A DNA stretch of 64,000 bases from Pseudomonas sp. FP2196 (GTDB taxonomy: Bacteria > Pseudomonadota > Gammaproteobacteria > Pseudomonadales > Pseudomonadaceae). Of the stretch, positions 13,325 through 23,099 are shown piece after piece; position 1 is the first letter of the stretch, and every line of letters starts with the position of its first letter. Location: positions 1 to 64,000 of the forward strand of contig NZ_CP117445.1 in assembly GCF_030687715.1 (NCBI RefSeq), in the 5' to 3' direction. The translations under genes and the position numbers were made by a program. A model generated the notes under the pieces. The model made no database searches. It saw only the letters and a program-made list of their open reading frames with translations, and was not told where the DNA came from.

Positions 13325-13882
13325 ATGCCACGCTGCTTTTGGTGTACCGAAGATCCGTTGTACATGGCTTATCACGATCAGGAGTGGGGCACGCCGCTAC
13401 GCGATGCGCAGGGTTTGTTCGAGTTGCTTTTGCTCGAAGGGTTCCAGGCCGGGTTGTCCTGGATCACCGTGCTGCGCAAACGCGAGCGCTATCGCGAGGT
13501 GTTGTTCGGCTTCGACGTACAGCGTGTGGCGCAGATGAGCGACGCCGAAATCGACGAATTGATGATCGACCCCGGCATCATCCGTAACCGCCTTAAACTC
13601 AATGCCGCCCGGCGCAATGCCCAGGCCTGGCTGGCGCTGGAAGACCCGGTGGGGTTGCTCTGGTCGTTCGTCGGCGACCAACCGATCATCAATCATTTCA
13701 AGGATCGCAGCGAAGTTCCGGCGATCACCCCCGAGGCGCTGGCGATGAGCAAAGCCTTGAAAAAGGCCGGATTCACGTTCGTCGGCCCGACCATTTGCTA
13801 CGCGTTGATGCAGGCTTCGGGCATGGTTATGGATCACACCCAGGACTGCGACCGCTACGCGCAGCTCGCCAACGGCGGTTAG
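13325..13882 (+). CDS. tag: DNA-3-methyladenine glycosylase I
   Basis: A 185-residue constitutive base-excision glycosylase that removes 3-methyladenine. The N-terminus [22 protein letters not shown] has the cysteines and histidine of the Tag zinc site, and [14 protein letters not shown] plus [18 protein letters not shown] are family signatures. GGAG at 13317-13320 supports ATG 13325. A much longer open frame continues upstream but runs antisense to glyQ and is not real. Confidence 0.96.
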   Translation: MPRCFWCTEDPLYMAYHDQEWGTPLRDAQGLFELLLLEGFQAGLSWITVLRKRERYREVLFGFDVQRVAQMSDAEIDELMIDPGIIRNRLKLNAARRNAQAWLALEDPVGLLWSFVGDQPIINHFKDRSEVPAITPEALAMSKALKKAGFTFVGPTICYALMQASGMVMDHTQDCDRYAQLANGG

Positions 13883-13923
13883 AATGCCCGCCTCGCGCAC
13901 AGCACAAAGATCAGGAGTGACCT

Positions 13924-14811
13924 GTGGAAAAGTTTAAAGGCGCCTTGCTGGTAGGCGCTCTGCGGCTGTTTGCCCTGCTGCCATGGCGGGCCGTACAGGC
14001 CGTGGGTTCGGCGATTGGCTGGATCATGTGGAAAACCCCCAACCGTTCCCGCGACGTGGTGCGGATCAACCTCGCCAAGTGTTTTCCACAGATGGACCCG
14101 GCCGAACGCGAGCGTCTGGTCGGCCAGAGTCTGAAGGACATCGGCAAGTCCCTGACCGAAAGCGCCTGCGCGTGGATCTGGCCGGCGCAGCGTTCCATCG
14201 ATCTGGTGCGCGAAGTCGAAGGCCTCGACATCCTTAAGGACGCACTGGCCTCGGGCAAAGGCGTGGTCGGCATCACCAGTCACCTGGGCAACTGGGAAGT
14301 GCTCAACCACTTCTATTGCAGCCAGTGCAAACCGATCATTTTCTACCGTCCGCCAAAGTTGAAGGCTGTAGATGAATTGCTGCGCAAGCAACGCGTGCAA
14401 CTCGGTAACAAAGTCGCGGCGTCGACCAAGGAAGGCATCCTCAGCGTTATCAAGGAAGTGCGCAAAGGTGGTGCGGTGGGCATTCCCGCTGACCCGGAAC
14501 CGGCCGAATCCGCGGGGATCTTCGTGCCGTTCTTCGCTACGCAGGCACTCACCAGCAAGTTCGTCCCGAACATGTTGGCCGGTGGCAAAGCCGTCGGCGT
14601 GTTCCTGCATGCGCTGCGCCTGCCTGACGGTTCCGGCTACAAAGTGATCCTCGAAGCAGCGCCGGAAGCCATGTACAGCACCGATACCGAGACGTCCTGC
14701 GCCGCCATGAGCAAAGTCGTCGAGCGTTATGTCGCGGCGTATCCAAGCCAGTACATGTGGAGCATGAAGCGCTTCAAGAAACGTCCGCCGGGTGAAGCTC
14801 GCTGGTACTGA
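13924..14811 (+). CDS. Lipid A late acyltransferase (LpxL/HtrB family), GTG start
   Basis: A 295-residue inner-membrane enzyme that would add a secondary acyl chain to lipid A precursors. It has one N-terminal hydrophobic segment, the catalytic HLGNWE motif (H-x4-E, about residue 119) and the PADPEPAESAGIFVPFF segment. GTG 13924 is preceded by AGGAGTGACCT. It lies 41 bases after tag in the same direction. The exact chain and position acylated cannot be read from sequence, so no lpxL symbol is assigned. Confidence 0.9.
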   Translation: MEKFKGALLVGALRLFALLPWRAVQAVGSAIGWIMWKTPNRSRDVVRINLAKCFPQMDPAERERLVGQSLKDIGKSLTESACAWIWPAQRSIDLVREVEGLDILKDALASGKGVVGITSHLGNWEVLNHFYCSQCKPIIFYRPPKLKAVDELLRKQRVQLGNKVAASTKEGILSVIKEVRKGGAVGIPADPEPAESAGIFVPFFATQALTSKFVPNMLAGGKAVGVFLHALRLPDGSGYKVILEAAPEAMYSTDTETSCAAMSKVVERYVAAYPSQYMWSMKRFKKRPPGEARWY

Positions 14812-14827
14812 CGTAATTGGCACATTC

Positions 14828-14836
14828 TGTGGATAA
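14828..14836 (-). promoter_or_regulatory. Perfect DnaA box (intergenic)
   Basis: TGTGGATAA in the gap before the PilZ gene. It pairs with the oppositely oriented box at 14883, 46 bases away. Confidence 0.65.
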
Positions 14837-14837
14837 C

Positions 14838-14873
14838 CTGTAGGAGCTGCCGCAGGCTGCGATCTTTTGATCT
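14838..14873. repeat. Single REP-like unit
   Basis: Contains TAGGAGCTGCCGCAGGCTGC followed by GATCTTTTGA. The same unit occurs as an inverted pair at 50004-50089, so this is a solitary copy of that family. Confidence 0.7.
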
Positions 14874-14882
14874 TTCCTGAAG

Positions 14883-14891
14883 TTATCCACA
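14883..14891 (+). promoter_or_regulatory. Perfect DnaA box (upstream of PilZ gene)
   Basis: TTATCCACA 28 bases before the PilZ start codon, facing the box at 14828. It could overlap the promoter or 5' leader of the PilZ gene. Confidence 0.65.
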
Positions 14892-14918
14892 GAACCGCTC
14901 ATTAAAGGGCGCAAGAAG

Positions 14919-15158
14919 ATGTCCGAACAGCGCAAATCCTTCCGCATCAAGATCACCCACGACAGCTTTGGTGAATGCCTAGGGCAGACGCGCCATCTGA
15001 CGCCTACCGGGGTGTATGTGCAGCATCCGGGTCTGGCGTCATTGCCTAAAGGTGCGGTGGTTTACGGACAGGTGCAGGATTTACCCACAGGCGCGCCGCG
15101 AGTGCGGATGGAAGTGGTGACGGTGGATGCCGAAGGTATCGGCCTGCGTTACCTGTAG
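14919..15158 (+). CDS. Small PilZ-domain protein
   Basis: A 79-residue protein, essentially a minimal PilZ domain, the common cyclic-di-GMP receptor fold. The RxxxR motif is intact (R5-K-S-F-R9). The second motif, normally (D/N)xSxxG, reads HLTPTG, so two positions differ; binding is likely weakened or altered, though this cannot be decided from sequence. It ends one base before the convergent TPR gene. Confidence 0.8.
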   Translation: MSEQRKSFRIKITHDSFGECLGQTRHLTPTGVYVQHPGLASLPKGAVVYGQVQDLPTGAPRVRMEVVTVDAEGIGLRYL

Positions 15159-15159
15159 A

Positions 15160-15474
15160 TTATTGCGCCTGACGATCGAGCTTCTTCAGAAACACCGTCA
15201 TTTCCTTCTCGGCCTGCTTGTCGCCGTGGGCGCGGGCCGCTTCCAGACCTTGTTCCCATGCCTGCCGCGCAGCGGCGTGATCACCCAGCGCCAGTTGCGC
15301 CTTGCCCAACAGCTTCCACGCTGCCGAATACTTCGGATCGAAACCGACACAGCGCTGGAAATGCTCGGCCGCCTTGGCGTTTTCGCCCAAATCCAGATAA
15401 CCCTTACCCAGGCCGAAGCGTAGCAGGGAGTTATCCACACCCTTGGCGAGCATTTTTTCCAGGGATTCGAGCAT
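15160..15474 (-). CDS. Tetratricopeptide-repeat protein
   Basis: A 104-residue protein without a signal peptide. Two to three TPR-like helical pairs are visible: GLGKGYLDLGENAKAAEHFQ, then AWKLLGKAQLALGDHAAARQ. It probably acts as a protein-interaction module; the partner is unknown. It is convergent with the PilZ gene with one base between their ends. Confidence 0.85.
   Translation of the reverse strand: MLESLEKMLAKGVDNSLLRFGLGKGYLDLGENAKAAEHFQRCVGFDPKYSAAWKLLGKAQLALGDHAAARQAWEQGLEAARAHGDKQAEKEMTVFLKKLDRQAQ
15431..15439 (+). promoter_or_regulatory. Perfect DnaA box (inside TPR gene)
   Basis: TTATCCACA within the N-terminal coding part of the TPR gene (codons for GVDNS on the minus strand). 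Confidence 0.6.
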
Positions 15475-15528
15475 CGGTGGATTCCTTTCTTGGAAGCGTC
15501 AGGTGTTGATGGGGTTTATTGAGACCGC

Positions 15529-15596
15529 CTTCGCGAGCAGGCTCGCTCCCACAGGGGAAACGCATTCCAAATGTGGGAGCGAGCCTGCTCGCGAAG
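15529..15596. repeat. REPIN: inverted pair of REP units
   Basis: Two 25-base arms, 15529-15553 and 15572-15596, are exact reverse complements around an 18-base spacer. The core is TCGCGAGCAGGCTCGCTCCC. The pair lies between the TPR gene and trkA. Confidence 0.9.
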
Positions 15597-15620
15597 GGGC
15601 CAGTGCCATCAGCGCAAACC

Positions 15621-16997
15621 TCAGAAGAAGCTCAACCCCACATGAAACAGCTTCTCCACATCACGAATATGCTTTTTATCCACAAGGAACAGAATCACAT
15701 GGTCACCCGCTTCGATCACCGTGTCATCGTGGGCGATGATCACTTGTTCGTTGCGGATCACCGCACCAATCGTTGTGCCCGGCGGCAGGCCGATTTTCTC
15801 GATGGGCTTACCGATCACCTTGCTCGATTTGGCATCACCGTGGGCAATCGCCTCAATGGCCTCCGCTGCGCCACGGCGCAGTGAGTGCACGCTGACGATA
15901 TCGCCTCGGCGCACGTGGGCCAGCAAGGTACCGATGGTTGCCAGTTGCGGACTGATGGCGATGTCGATGTCGCCGCCCTGAATCAGATCAACGTAAGCCG
16001 GATTGTTGATGATCGTCATCACCTTCTTCGCCCCCAGCCGTTTGGCCAGCAGCGACGACATGATGTTGGCTTCGTCGTCGTTGGTCAGCGCGAGGAAAAT
16101 ATCCGCGTCGGCGATGTTCTCTTCCATCAGCAAATCGCGATCCGAAGCACTACCCTGCAACACCACGGTGCTGTCGAGGGTGTCCGAGAGATAGCGGCAG
16201 CGCGCCGGGTTCATCTCGATGATCTTCACCTGATAACGGCTTTCAATGGCCTCGGCCAACCGCTCGCCGATCTGACCGCCGCCGGCGATGACGATGCGCT
16301 TGTAGGTTTCGTCGAGACGGCGCATTTCGCTCATCACCGCGCGAATATCCTCACGGGCGGCGATGAAGAACACTTCGTCATCGGCCTCGATCACCGTGTC
16401 GCCCTGGGGCAGGATCGGCCGGTCACGACGGAAGATTGCCGCCACGCGGGTCTCGACATTCGGCATGTGCTCGCGCAACTGGCGCAGTTGCTGACCCACC
16501 AGCGGCCCGCCGTAATAAGCGCGCACCGCCACCAGTTGCGCCGCACCTTCGGCGAAGTCGATCACCTGCAAGGCGCCGGGATGCTGGATCAGGCGCTTGA
16601 TGTAATTGGTCACAACCTGCTCGGGGCTGATCAGCACGTCGACCGGAATCGCTTCGTTCTGGAACAGCTGCTCTTCGCGATTGAGATACGACGCTTCGCG
16701 CACCCGGGCAATCTTGGTCGGGGTGTGGAACAGCGTATGCGCAACCTGACAGGCGACCATGTTGGTTTCGTCGCTGTTGGTCACCGCCACCAGCATGTCG
16801 GCGTCGTCGGCGCCGGCCTGACGCAGCACCGACGGCAACGAGCCACGACCCTGCACTGTGCGGATGTCGAGGCGATCACCAAGGTCGCGCAGGCGCTCGC
16901 TGTCGGTATCAACCACCGTGATGTCGTTGGCTTCGCTCGCCAAGTGTTCGGCCAGCGAACCGCCGACCTGCCCTGCACCGAGGATGATGATTTTCAT
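15621..16997 (-). CDS. trkA: Trk potassium-uptake regulatory protein TrkA
   Basis: A 458-residue cytoplasmic NAD(H)-binding subunit that gates Trk-type K+ channels. It has the expected tandem RCK architecture: two Rossmann domains starting [19 protein letters not shown] (residue 1) and [18 protein letters not shown] (about 233), each followed by a TrkA_C domain. It lies 22 bases beyond rsmB in the same direction, so fmt-rsmB-trkA probably form one transcript. Confidence 0.96.
   Translation of the reverse strand: MKIIILGAGQVGGSLAEHLASEANDITVVDTDSERLRDLGDRLDIRTVQGRGSLPSVLRQAGADDADMLVAVTNSDETNMVACQVAHTLFHTPTKIARVREASYLNREEQLFQNEAIPVDVLISPEQVVTNYIKRLIQHPGALQVIDFAEGAAQLVAVRAYYGGPLVGQQLRQLREHMPNVETRVAAIFRRDRPILPQGDTVIEADDEVFFIAAREDIRAVMSEMRRLDETYKRIVIAGGGQIGERLAEAIESRYQVKIIEMNPARCRYLSDTLDSTVVLQGSASDRDLLMEENIADADIFLALTNDDEANIMSSLLAKRLGAKKVMTIINNPAYVDLIQGGDIDIAISPQLATIGTLLAHVRRGDIVSVHSLRRGAAEAIEAIAHGDAKSSKVIGKPIEKIGLPPGTTIGAVIRNEQVIIAHDDTVIEAGDHVILFLVDKKHIRDVEKLFHVGLSFF
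15676..15684 (+). promoter_or_regulatory. Perfect DnaA box (inside trkA)
   Basis: TTATCCACA in the codons for the C-terminal region of TrkA (LVDKKH on the minus strand). Confidence 0.6.
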
Positions 16998-17019
16998 CCA
17001 GTCACTCCGTTGAATCCGT

Positions 17020-18330
17020 TTAGCCGCGCGCGGCAGCGATCTTGATCAGCTTGGCGTAGTAGAACCCGTCATGCCCGCCCTGCTGGGCCAGCAATTGGCG
17101 ACCATGGGGCTGCTTGATCCCGGCCGTGGTGGCCAAGTCCAGTTCCCGGGCGCCCGGTGTGCGTTCAAGGAACGCAGCAATCACTTCGGTGTTCTCCGTC
17201 GGCAAAGTCGAGCAAGTGGCGTAAAGCAGGATGCCGCCCACTTCGAGGGTTTTCCACATCGCGTCGAGCAACTCGCCTTGCAGTTGCGCGAGGGCGGCGA
17301 TGTCGTCGGGCTGACGGGTCAGTTTGATGTCCGGATGGCGGCGGATTACGCCAGTGGCCGAGCACGGCGCATCGAGCAGGATGCGCTGGAACGGTTTGCC
17401 GTCCCACCATGTGTCGATATCGCGACCGTCGGCAGCGATCAGCTCGGCGTTCAGGCCCAGGCGTTCAAGGTTTTCCTTCACCCGCACCAGACGCTTGGCT
17501 TCCAGATCCACAGCCACCACGCCGGCCAGCGCCGGTTCGGCTTCGAGGATGTGGCAGGTCTTGCCGCCAGGTGCGCAGCAGGCGTCGAGCACCCGTTGGT
17601 TCGGCGCCAGATCCAGCAGGTCGGCGGCCAGTTGCGCGGCTTCGTCCTGCACGCTGATCCAGCCTTCGGCAAAACCCGGCAGGCTGCGTACGTCGGCGGC
17701 GGCTTCGAGGATGATGCCGTCGCGGCTATAGACACACGGAGTTGCGGCGATGCCAGCGTCGGTCAGCAGACCAAGGTAGGCGTCGCGGCTGTGATGGCGG
17801 CGGTTGACCCGCAGGATCATCGGCGGATGCGCGTTGTTCGCTGCGCAGATGGCTTCCCATTGCTCAGGCCAGAACGCCTTGAGGGATTTTTGCAGCCAGC
17901 GTGGGTGAGCGGTGCGCACCACCGGATCACGTTCGAGCTCGGCGAAAATCGTTTCGCTTTCGCGCTGGGCATTGCGCAGCACGGCGTTGAGCAAACCTTT
18001 GGCCCAAGGCTTTTTCAGCTTCTCGGCGCAACCCACGGTTTCACCGATAGCGGCGTGGGCCGGCACACGGGTGTAGAGCAATTGGTAGAGACCGACCAGC
18101 AGCAGCGCCTCAACATCTGCATCCGCTGCTTTGAACGGCTTTTGCAGCAGCTTCTCGGCCAGTGCCGACAGGCGTGGCTGCCAGCGTGCGGTGCCGAACG
18201 CCAGATCCTGAGTGAAGCCGCGATCGCGATCCTCGACCTTGTCCAGTTGCGTCGGCAGGGAGCTGTTGAGCGAGGCTTTTCCGCTGAGTACGGCGGCGAG
18301 TGCCTTGGCGGCGGCCAGACGCGGGTTCAT
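17020..18330 (-). CDS. rsmB: 16S rRNA m5C967 methyltransferase RsmB
   Basis: A 436-residue rRNA methyltransferase. An N-terminal NusB-like RNA-binding domain (about 1-140) precedes a Rossmann SAM-binding core with [12 protein letters not shown]. The two m5C catalytic cysteines are in LDAPCSATG and [18 protein letters not shown] 18330 overlaps the fmt stop by four bases, which fixes the start; the upstream open frame belongs to fmt DNA. Confidence 0.96.
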   Translation of the reverse strand: MNPRLAAAKALAAVLSGKASLNSSLPTQLDKVEDRDRGFTQDLAFGTARWQPRLSALAEKLLQKPFKAADADVEALLLVGLYQLLYTRVPAHAAIGETVGCAEKLKKPWAKGLLNAVLRNAQRESETIFAELERDPVVRTAHPRWLQKSLKAFWPEQWEAICAANNAHPPMILRVNRRHHSRDAYLGLLTDAGIAATPCVYSRDGIILEAAADVRSLPGFAEGWISVQDEAAQLAADLLDLAPNQRVLDACCAPGGKTCHILEAEPALAGVVAVDLEAKRLVRVKENLERLGLNAELIAADGRDIDTWWDGKPFQRILLDAPCSATGVIRRHPDIKLTRQPDDIAALAQLQGELLDAMWKTLEVGGILLYATCSTLPTENTEVIAAFLERTPGARELDLATTAGIKQPHGRQLLAQQGGHDGFYYAKLIKIAAARG

Positions 18331-19286
18331 TGCGCGTCCACCACTGCGCCGAGCACGGTGCCGACGGCGAACTTCTCGCGGCGGCTGTTGAACAGGTCGC
18401 TGAAGTTCAGCGCCTTGCCGCCGGGCAATTGCAGGCGGGTCAGGCACAGCGCTTGCTCGCCGCACGCGACGATCAGGCCGTCCTTGCTGGCGCTGAGAAT
18501 GGTGCCCGGCGTGCCGCTGCCTTCAGCGAGTGTTGCCGCCAGCACTTTCAGCGCTTCGCCATTGAGCGTGCTGTGGGTGATCGGCCATGGGTTGAACGCG
18601 CGAACCAGACGCTCCAGCTCGACGGCTGGGCGGCTCCAGTCGATGCGCGCCTCATCCTTGTTCAGTTTGTGCGCGTAGGTGGCGAGTTCGTCGTTCTGCA
18701 CTTCGCCCTCAAGCGTCCCGGCAGCGAGCCCCGCAATCGCCTGCACCACGGCCGGAGGGCCCAGCTCGGCGAGACGGTCGTGGAGAGTGCCGCCGGTGTC
18801 GTTCGCGCTGATCGGCGTAACGACTTTGAGCAGCATCGGCCCGGTATCGAGGCCGGCTTCCATGCGCATCACGGTCACACCGCTTTCGGCATCGCCCGCT
18901 TCGACAGCACGCTGGATCGGCGCTGCACCGCGCCAGCGAGGCAACAAGGAGGCGTGGCTGTTGATGCAGCCCAGACGCGGAATATCCAGCACCACTTGCG
19001 GCAGGATCAGGCCGTAGGCGACCACCACCATCAAGTCCGGTTTCAGCGCGGCGAGTTCAGCCTGAGCGTCAGCGTTGCGCAAAGTCGGTGGCTGCAACAC
19101 CTGGATATTATTTTCCAGCGCCAGCTGTTTAACCGGGCTCGGCATCATTTTTTGTCCGCGACCGGCCGGACGATCCGGTTGGGTATAGACCGCAACGATC
19201 TCGTAAGGGCTGCTCAGCAGGGCCTTGAGGTGTTCGGCGGCGAATTCCGGGGTGCCGGCAAAAACGATGCGCAGTGGCTCAGTCAT
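18327..19286 (-). CDS. fmt: Methionyl-tRNA formyltransferase
   Basis: A 319-residue enzyme that formylates initiator Met-tRNA using 10-formyl-tetrahydrofolate. It begins [20 protein letters not shown], has the catalytic-site segment [19 protein letters not shown] and a C-terminal OB-like domain (about 210-319). It sits downstream of def, the deformylase, in the usual def-fmt-rsmB-trkA order, but a terminator lies between def and fmt. Confidence 0.97.
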   Translation of the reverse strand: MTEPLRIVFAGTPEFAAEHLKALLSSPYEIVAVYTQPDRPAGRGQKMMPSPVKQLALENNIQVLQPPTLRNADAQAELAALKPDLMVVVAYGLILPQVVLDIPRLGCINSHASLLPRWRGAAPIQRAVEAGDAESGVTVMRMEAGLDTGPMLLKVVTPISANDTGGTLHDRLAELGPPAVVQAIAGLAAGTLEGEVQNDELATYAHKLNKDEARIDWSRPAVELERLVRAFNPWPITHSTLNGEALKVLAATLAEGSGTPGTILSASKDGLIVACGEQALCLTRLQLPGGKALNFSDLFNSRREKFAVGTVLGAVVDAQ

Positions 19287-19301
19287 GAAGGAGTCTCATA
19301 A

Positions 19302-19332
19302 AAAGAAAAAGGCTTGCCGCGGCAAGCCTTTG
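19302..19332 (-). terminator. Rho-independent terminator after def
   Basis: Arms AAAGGCTTGCC and GGCAAGCCTTT form a near-perfect hairpin. Read on the minus strand it follows the def stop by about 10 bases and ends in TTTTTCTTTTT, so fmt may need read-through or its own promoter. Confidence 0.85.
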
Positions 19333-19342
19333 AAGGAGGGCA

Positions 19343-19849
19343 TCAAGCGTTCTGGCGATGCAGCTTTTCCAGTTTCTTCTTGATCCGGTCGCGTTTGAGC
19401 GTGGACAGGTAATCGACGAACAATTTGCCATTGAGGTGGTCGCATTCGTGCTGGATGCACACCGCGAGCAGGCCTTCGGCGATCAGTTCATAGGGCTTGC
19501 CGTCGCGGTCCAGCGCCTTGATCTTGACCTTCTGCGGGCGGTCGACGTTTTCGTAGAAACCCGGCACCGAGAGGCAGCCTTCCTGGTACTGATCCATTTC
19601 GTCAGTCAGCGATTCGAACTCGGGGTTGATGAACACCCGTGGCTCGGTGCGGTCTTCGGAAAGGTCCATCACGACGATACGTTTGTGCACGTTGACCTGG
19701 GTCGCGGCGAGGCCGATGCCCGGCGCTTCATACATTGTTTCAAACATGTCATCGACCAACTGACGCACTTCGGCGTCCACTACAGCCACAGGCTTGGCGA
19801 TAGTACGCAGACGCGGGTCCGGAAATTCGAGGATGTTTAAAATGGCCAT
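19343..19849 (-). CDS. def: Peptide deformylase
   Basis: A 168-residue metalloenzyme that removes N-formyl groups from nascent proteins. All three deformylase motifs are present: [16 protein letters not shown] (metal cysteine) and QHECDHLNG (metal histidines and catalytic glutamate). ATG 19849 gives [15 protein letters not shown], the expected N-terminus. It is divergent from the LysM gene at 20008, with a promoter-bearing gap of about 160 bases. Confidence 0.97.
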   Translation of the reverse strand: MAILNILEFPDPRLRTIAKPVAVVDAEVRQLVDDMFETMYEAPGIGLAATQVNVHKRIVVMDLSEDRTEPRVFINPEFESLTDEMDQYQEGCLSVPGFYENVDRPQKVKIKALDRDGKPYELIAEGLLAVCIQHECDHLNGKLFVDYLSTLKRDRIKKKLEKLHRQNA

Positions 19850-20007
19850 AGGCTGATTGCTGCACGTATTGAGTAAAGTCGGGTCGATGGCCTGGCAGGT
19901 CCGAAGATGCAGGCTACCGTTGTGAAGCGTAGCTTCTACAAATTCAGAAGCGAGCCACGAGGGCTCTGACGATTCACGCGAGCGCACATGATAAAGGGAT
20001 TCACTGC

Positions 20008-21033
20008 ATGAGGAAAACACTACTCGCCCTGCTGTTGCTGGCTTCGGCTGGCGCGGCACACGGGCAAGTGCAACTCAGGGATGGTTTTCCACAGCAATAC
20101 ACGGTGGTTTCGGGGGACACCCTCTGGGACATTTCCGGTAAATACCTGCGCGAGCCCTGGCAGTGGCCACAACTGTGGCGGGCCAATCCGCAGATCGAGA
20201 ACCCCAACCTGATCTATCCCGGCGACACGCTGACGCTCAGTTACGTCAACGGCCAGCCGCGCCTGACCCTCAATCGCGGCGAGTCGCGCGGCACCATCAA
20301 GCTCTCGCCACGCATCCGTACCAGCCCGGTGGCTGAGGCGATTCCGAGTATTCCGCTGAAATCGATCAACAGCTTTCTGCTGAGCAACCGCATCGTCGAC
20401 AAGGTCGAGGACTTCGACAAGGCGCCGTACATCGTTGCCGGTGACGCGGAACGCGTGCTCAGCGGCACTGGCGACCGGATCTTTGCCCGTGGCCATTTCG
20501 ATCCGAATCAACCGGTCTACGGGATCTTCCGTCAGGGCAAGGTCTACACCGATCCGCAAACCAAGGAATTTCTGGGGATCAACGCCGACGACATTGGCGG
20601 CGGTGAGATTGTGGCCACCGAAGGCGACGTCGCCACCCTCGCCCTTCAACGCACCACTCAGGAAGTGCGCCTCGGCGACCGCTTGTTCTGTGGCGAAGAG
20701 CGTTCGATCAACTCGACCTTCATGCCCAGTGCTCCGACCACCGACATCAATGGCCTGATCATCGATGTCCCACGCGGTGTCACGCAGATCGGTGCGATGG
20801 ACGTGGTCACATTGAACAAGGGCAAACGCGATGGTCTGGCCGAAGGCAATGTGTTGGTGGTGATGAAAACCGGTGAAACCGTGCGCGACCGGGTGACCGG
20901 CCAACCACTTAAAATCCCCGACGAACGGGCCGGTTTGCTGATGGTGTTCCGCACGTACGACAAACTCAGCTACGGCTTGGTCCTCAACGCTTCACGCTCG
21001 CTGGCGGTGCTCGACAAGGTGCGAAATCCGTAA
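20008..21033 (+). CDS. LysM-domain periplasmic protein
   Basis: A 341-residue exported protein. A signal peptide (about 1-19, [19 protein letters not shown]) is followed by one LysM domain (about 30-80: [17 protein letters not shown] and [11 protein letters not shown]), which binds peptidoglycan glycan chains. The remainder (about 100-341) is a beta-rich region I cannot assign. The gene directly precedes dprA, as I recall from other pseudomonads. The start is the first codon of the signal peptide. Confidence 0.9.
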   Translation: MRKTLLALLLLASAGAAHGQVQLRDGFPQQYTVVSGDTLWDISGKYLREPWQWPQLWRANPQIENPNLIYPGDTLTLSYVNGQPRLTLNRGESRGTIKLSPRIRTSPVAEAIPSIPLKSINSFLLSNRIVDKVEDFDKAPYIVAGDAERVLSGTGDRIFARGHFDPNQPVYGIFRQGKVYTDPQTKEFLGINADDIGGGEIVATEGDVATLALQRTTQEVRLGDRLFCGEERSINSTFMPSAPTTDINGLIIDVPRGVTQIGAMDVVTLNKGKRDGLAEGNVLVVMKTGETVRDRVTGQPLKIPDERAGLLMVFRTYDKLSYGLVLNASRSLAVLDKVRNP

Positions 21034-21059
21034 GCGTGCTTAACAAGTTACCAACAGAG

Positions 21060-21068
21060 TTATCCACA
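21060..21068 (+). promoter_or_regulatory. Perfect DnaA box (intergenic, before dprA)
   Basis: TTATCCACA in the 80-base gap between the LysM gene and dprA. Confidence 0.65.
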
Positions 21069-21113
21069 GCTTGTTCCGAAGGGTTCGGAGCTTATAACGA
21101 TCAAGGATGATCC

Positions 21114-22214
21114 ATGACGCTGTCTGTCTATACGCCGGTTTCCCCTGCGGAACTGGAAGCGCGCCTGCGCCTGCATCGCTTGCCGGACATCGGTCCGAAG
21201 CGGTTTTTCAAATTGCTCGAAGCCTTTGGCTCGGCATCCAAAGCCATCAGTGCGCCAGCCAGTGCCTGGCGCTCGCTGGGTTTGCCGGCGGCCTGTGCCG
21301 AAGCGCGGCGTTGTCCCGATGTGCGCGACGGCGCCAGCCATGCAATGCGCTGGCTAGAGCGGCCAGGTCAGCATTTGTTGATGTGGGATCAGCCGGATTA
21401 TCCAGCGCTGTTGGCGCAGATACCTGATCCCCCACCGCTGTTATTCGTTGCAGGCGATCCGCAGATTCTCGAGAGGCCGCAGCTGGCGATGGTCGGCAGC
21501 CGTCGCGCTTCACGTCCGGGGATGGACACTGCCGCAGCCTTCTCCCGCAGCCTCGCGGGGGCCGGTTTCGTCATCACCAGCGGCCTGGCGCTGGGGATTG
21601 ATGCGGCTGCGCATCAGGCGGCACTGGATGTCGGCGGTCAAACAGTAGGTGTGCTCGGCACCGGTCTGGAAAACTTTTATCCACAGCGTAATCGGCGGCT
21701 GGCCGACGCGATGATTGCCTCCGGCAGTACGGTGCTTTCGGAGTTTCCGCTGGATGCCGGCCCCACCGCGAGCAACTTCCCGCGACGCAACCGGATCATC
21801 AGCGGTTTATCCCTTGGCGTGCTGGTGGTCGAGGCCAGTGTCGCCAGTGGTTCGCTCATCACTGCACGGCTGGCGGCGGAACAAGGGCGCGAGGTGTATG
21901 CGATCCCTGGCTCGATCCATCATCCCGGTGCGCGCGGTTGTCACCAGTTGATTCGCGACGGCGCAGTGTTGGTGGAAACCATCGAACACATTCTCGAAGC
22001 CCTGCGTGGCTGGCAGCAGGTGCCATTATCCACAGGCACACCGCAAGCCGATCATCCATTACTTGCCCTGCTCCACGCTGCGCCGCATACCAGTGAAGCC
22101 TTGGCCGACAGTTGCGGCTGGGCGTTGCCCAAAGTGCTGGCGGCGCTGACCGAGCTGGAAATGGACGGCCGTGCGGTGTGCGAAAACGGCCGCTGGTTTG
22201 CGCGTGTGAGCTAG
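21114..22214 (+). CDS. dprA: DNA processing protein DprA
   Basis: A 366-residue protein that binds incoming single-stranded DNA and loads RecA during transformation. It has an N-terminal SAM-like helical region (about 1-75), a central Rossmann-like DprA core (about 85-295) with MVGSRRASRPG, SGLALGIDAAAHQAAL and FPRRNRIISGLS, and a C-terminal winged helix (about 305-366). Length and order are standard. Two DnaA boxes fall inside the coding sequence. Confidence 0.96.
   Translation: MTLSVYTPVSPAELEARLRLHRLPDIGPKRFFKLLEAFGSASKAISAPASAWRSLGLPAACAEARRCPDVRDGASHAMRWLERPGQHLLMWDQPDYPALLAQIPDPPPLLFVAGDPQILERPQLAMVGSRRASRPGMDTAAAFSRSLAGAGFVITSGLALGIDAAAHQAALDVGGQTVGVLGTGLENFYPQRNRRLADAMIASGSTVLSEFPLDAGPTASNFPRRNRIISGLSLGVLVVEASVASGSLITARLAAEQGREVYAIPGSIHHPGARGCHQLIRDGAVLVETIEHILEALRGWQQVPLSTGTPQADHPLLALLHAAPHTSEALADSCGWALPKVLAALTELEMDGRAVCENGRWFARVS
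21677..21685 (+). promoter_or_regulatory. Perfect DnaA box (inside dprA)
   Basis: TTATCCACA in codons for the FYPQR segment of DprA. Confidence 0.6.
22026..22034 (+). promoter_or_regulatory. Perfect DnaA box (inside dprA)
   Basis: TTATCCACA in codons for the linker before the DprA winged helix (PLSTGT). Confidence 0.6.
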
Positions 22215-22269
22215 GTTTTACAAGGAAGATCGGTAAACTGCGCGAAACCTGTTTGTGGAGAGTTTTTTC

Positions 22270-22827
22270 ATGGTCAACAGTTGGCGTGTGCAACAAGCCG
22301 CACGAGAGATTCGCGCCGGGGCGGTGATTGCCTATCCAACCGAAGCCGTCTGGGGGCTGGGTTGCGACCCGTGGAACGAAGAAGCCGTGGATCGATTGCT
22401 GGCGATCAAGAATCGTTCGGTAGACAAGGGCCTGATTCTGGTCGCCGACAACATTCGCCAGTTCGACTTCCTGTTCGAAGACTTCCCGCAGGAGTGGATC
22501 GACCGTATGGCCAGCACCTGGCCGGGACCAAATACCTGGCTGGTGCCGCATCAGAATCTGCTGCCGGAGTGGGTCACCGGGGTGCATGACACGGTGGCGC
22601 TGCGCGTCAGCGATCATCCTCAGGTGCGTGACTTGTGCTCGATGGTCGGGCCGTTGATTTCGACCTCAGCCAATCCACAAGGCCGGCCGGCAGCGCGCAC
22701 GCGGTTACGGGTCGAGCAGTATTTTCGCGGGCAGATTGATGTGGTGCTGGGCGGGCAACTGGGTGGGCGCAAGAACCCCAGCGTCATCCGGGATCTGGCC
22801 TCTGGCAACGTTATTCGTCCCGACTGA
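22270..22827 (+). CDS. tsaC: Threonylcarbamoyl-AMP synthase (YrdC/Sua5 domain)
   Basis: A 185-residue enzyme making the threonylcarbamoyl-adenylate used for tRNA t6A37. The single YrdC domain has [16 protein letters not shown] near the N-terminus, the conserved [12 protein letters not shown] segment, the [10 protein letters not shown] loop and [14 protein letters not shown] 22270 is preceded by a GAGAG-type site; an upstream in-frame ATG at 22255 adds only five residues. In P. aeruginosa, from memory, the next gene is qor; here five accessory genes intervene. Confidence 0.95.
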   Translation: MVNSWRVQQAAREIRAGAVIAYPTEAVWGLGCDPWNEEAVDRLLAIKNRSVDKGLILVADNIRQFDFLFEDFPQEWIDRMASTWPGPNTWLVPHQNLLPEWVTGVHDTVALRVSDHPQVRDLCSMVGPLISTSANPQGRPAARTRLRVEQYFRGQIDVVLGGQLGGRKNPSVIRDLASGNVIRPD

Positions 22828-23099
22828 CGTCACTTCTGACTTCATGTATTGAGTACTTCTCGGCTTTTATGGCGAGAAGTACTACGTGTGCCTGCGATTT
22901 ATCCTTCAAACAACTATCAATTTACAACACCCTGCTGTTTGTATTTTTCCTTTGTGTGTCAGACCAGTCGGTAAGTATTCAGTTTCAGTAACTTTTCCCA
23001 CGTAATTATCAGAAGTCGCGCAGTGGCGATATTTCTAAAAGCATCCATCATTTCAATGCGCTCAGAAAACTTTGATAAGTTAACGTCTGCGGAGAAGGA
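22828..23099. other. AT-rich non-coding junction ahead of the accessory operon
   Basis: No credible gene is visible. The base composition is clearly more AT-rich than the flanking housekeeping DNA. It contains a strong inverted repeat near the tsaC end (22852-22883) and a small palindrome AACTT-TGAT-AAGTT at 23068-23081, just before the first gene's ribosome site. It is the only plausible location for the operon promoter. Confidence 0.6.
22852..22883. promoter_or_regulatory. Perfect 11-bp inverted repeat, operator or terminator stem
   Basis: Arms AGTACTTCTCG and CGAGAAGTACT pair perfectly around a 10-base loop, 24 bases after the tsaC stop. There is no T-run after it on either strand, so it does not look like a normal intrinsic terminator. 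A regulator-binding site is an alternative. Confidence 0.55.

Noticed and set aside
15529..15596. Repeats as a possible CRISPR array
   Set aside because: Only inverted pairs of palindromic units at gene ends are seen; there are no regularly spaced direct repeats and no cas genes.
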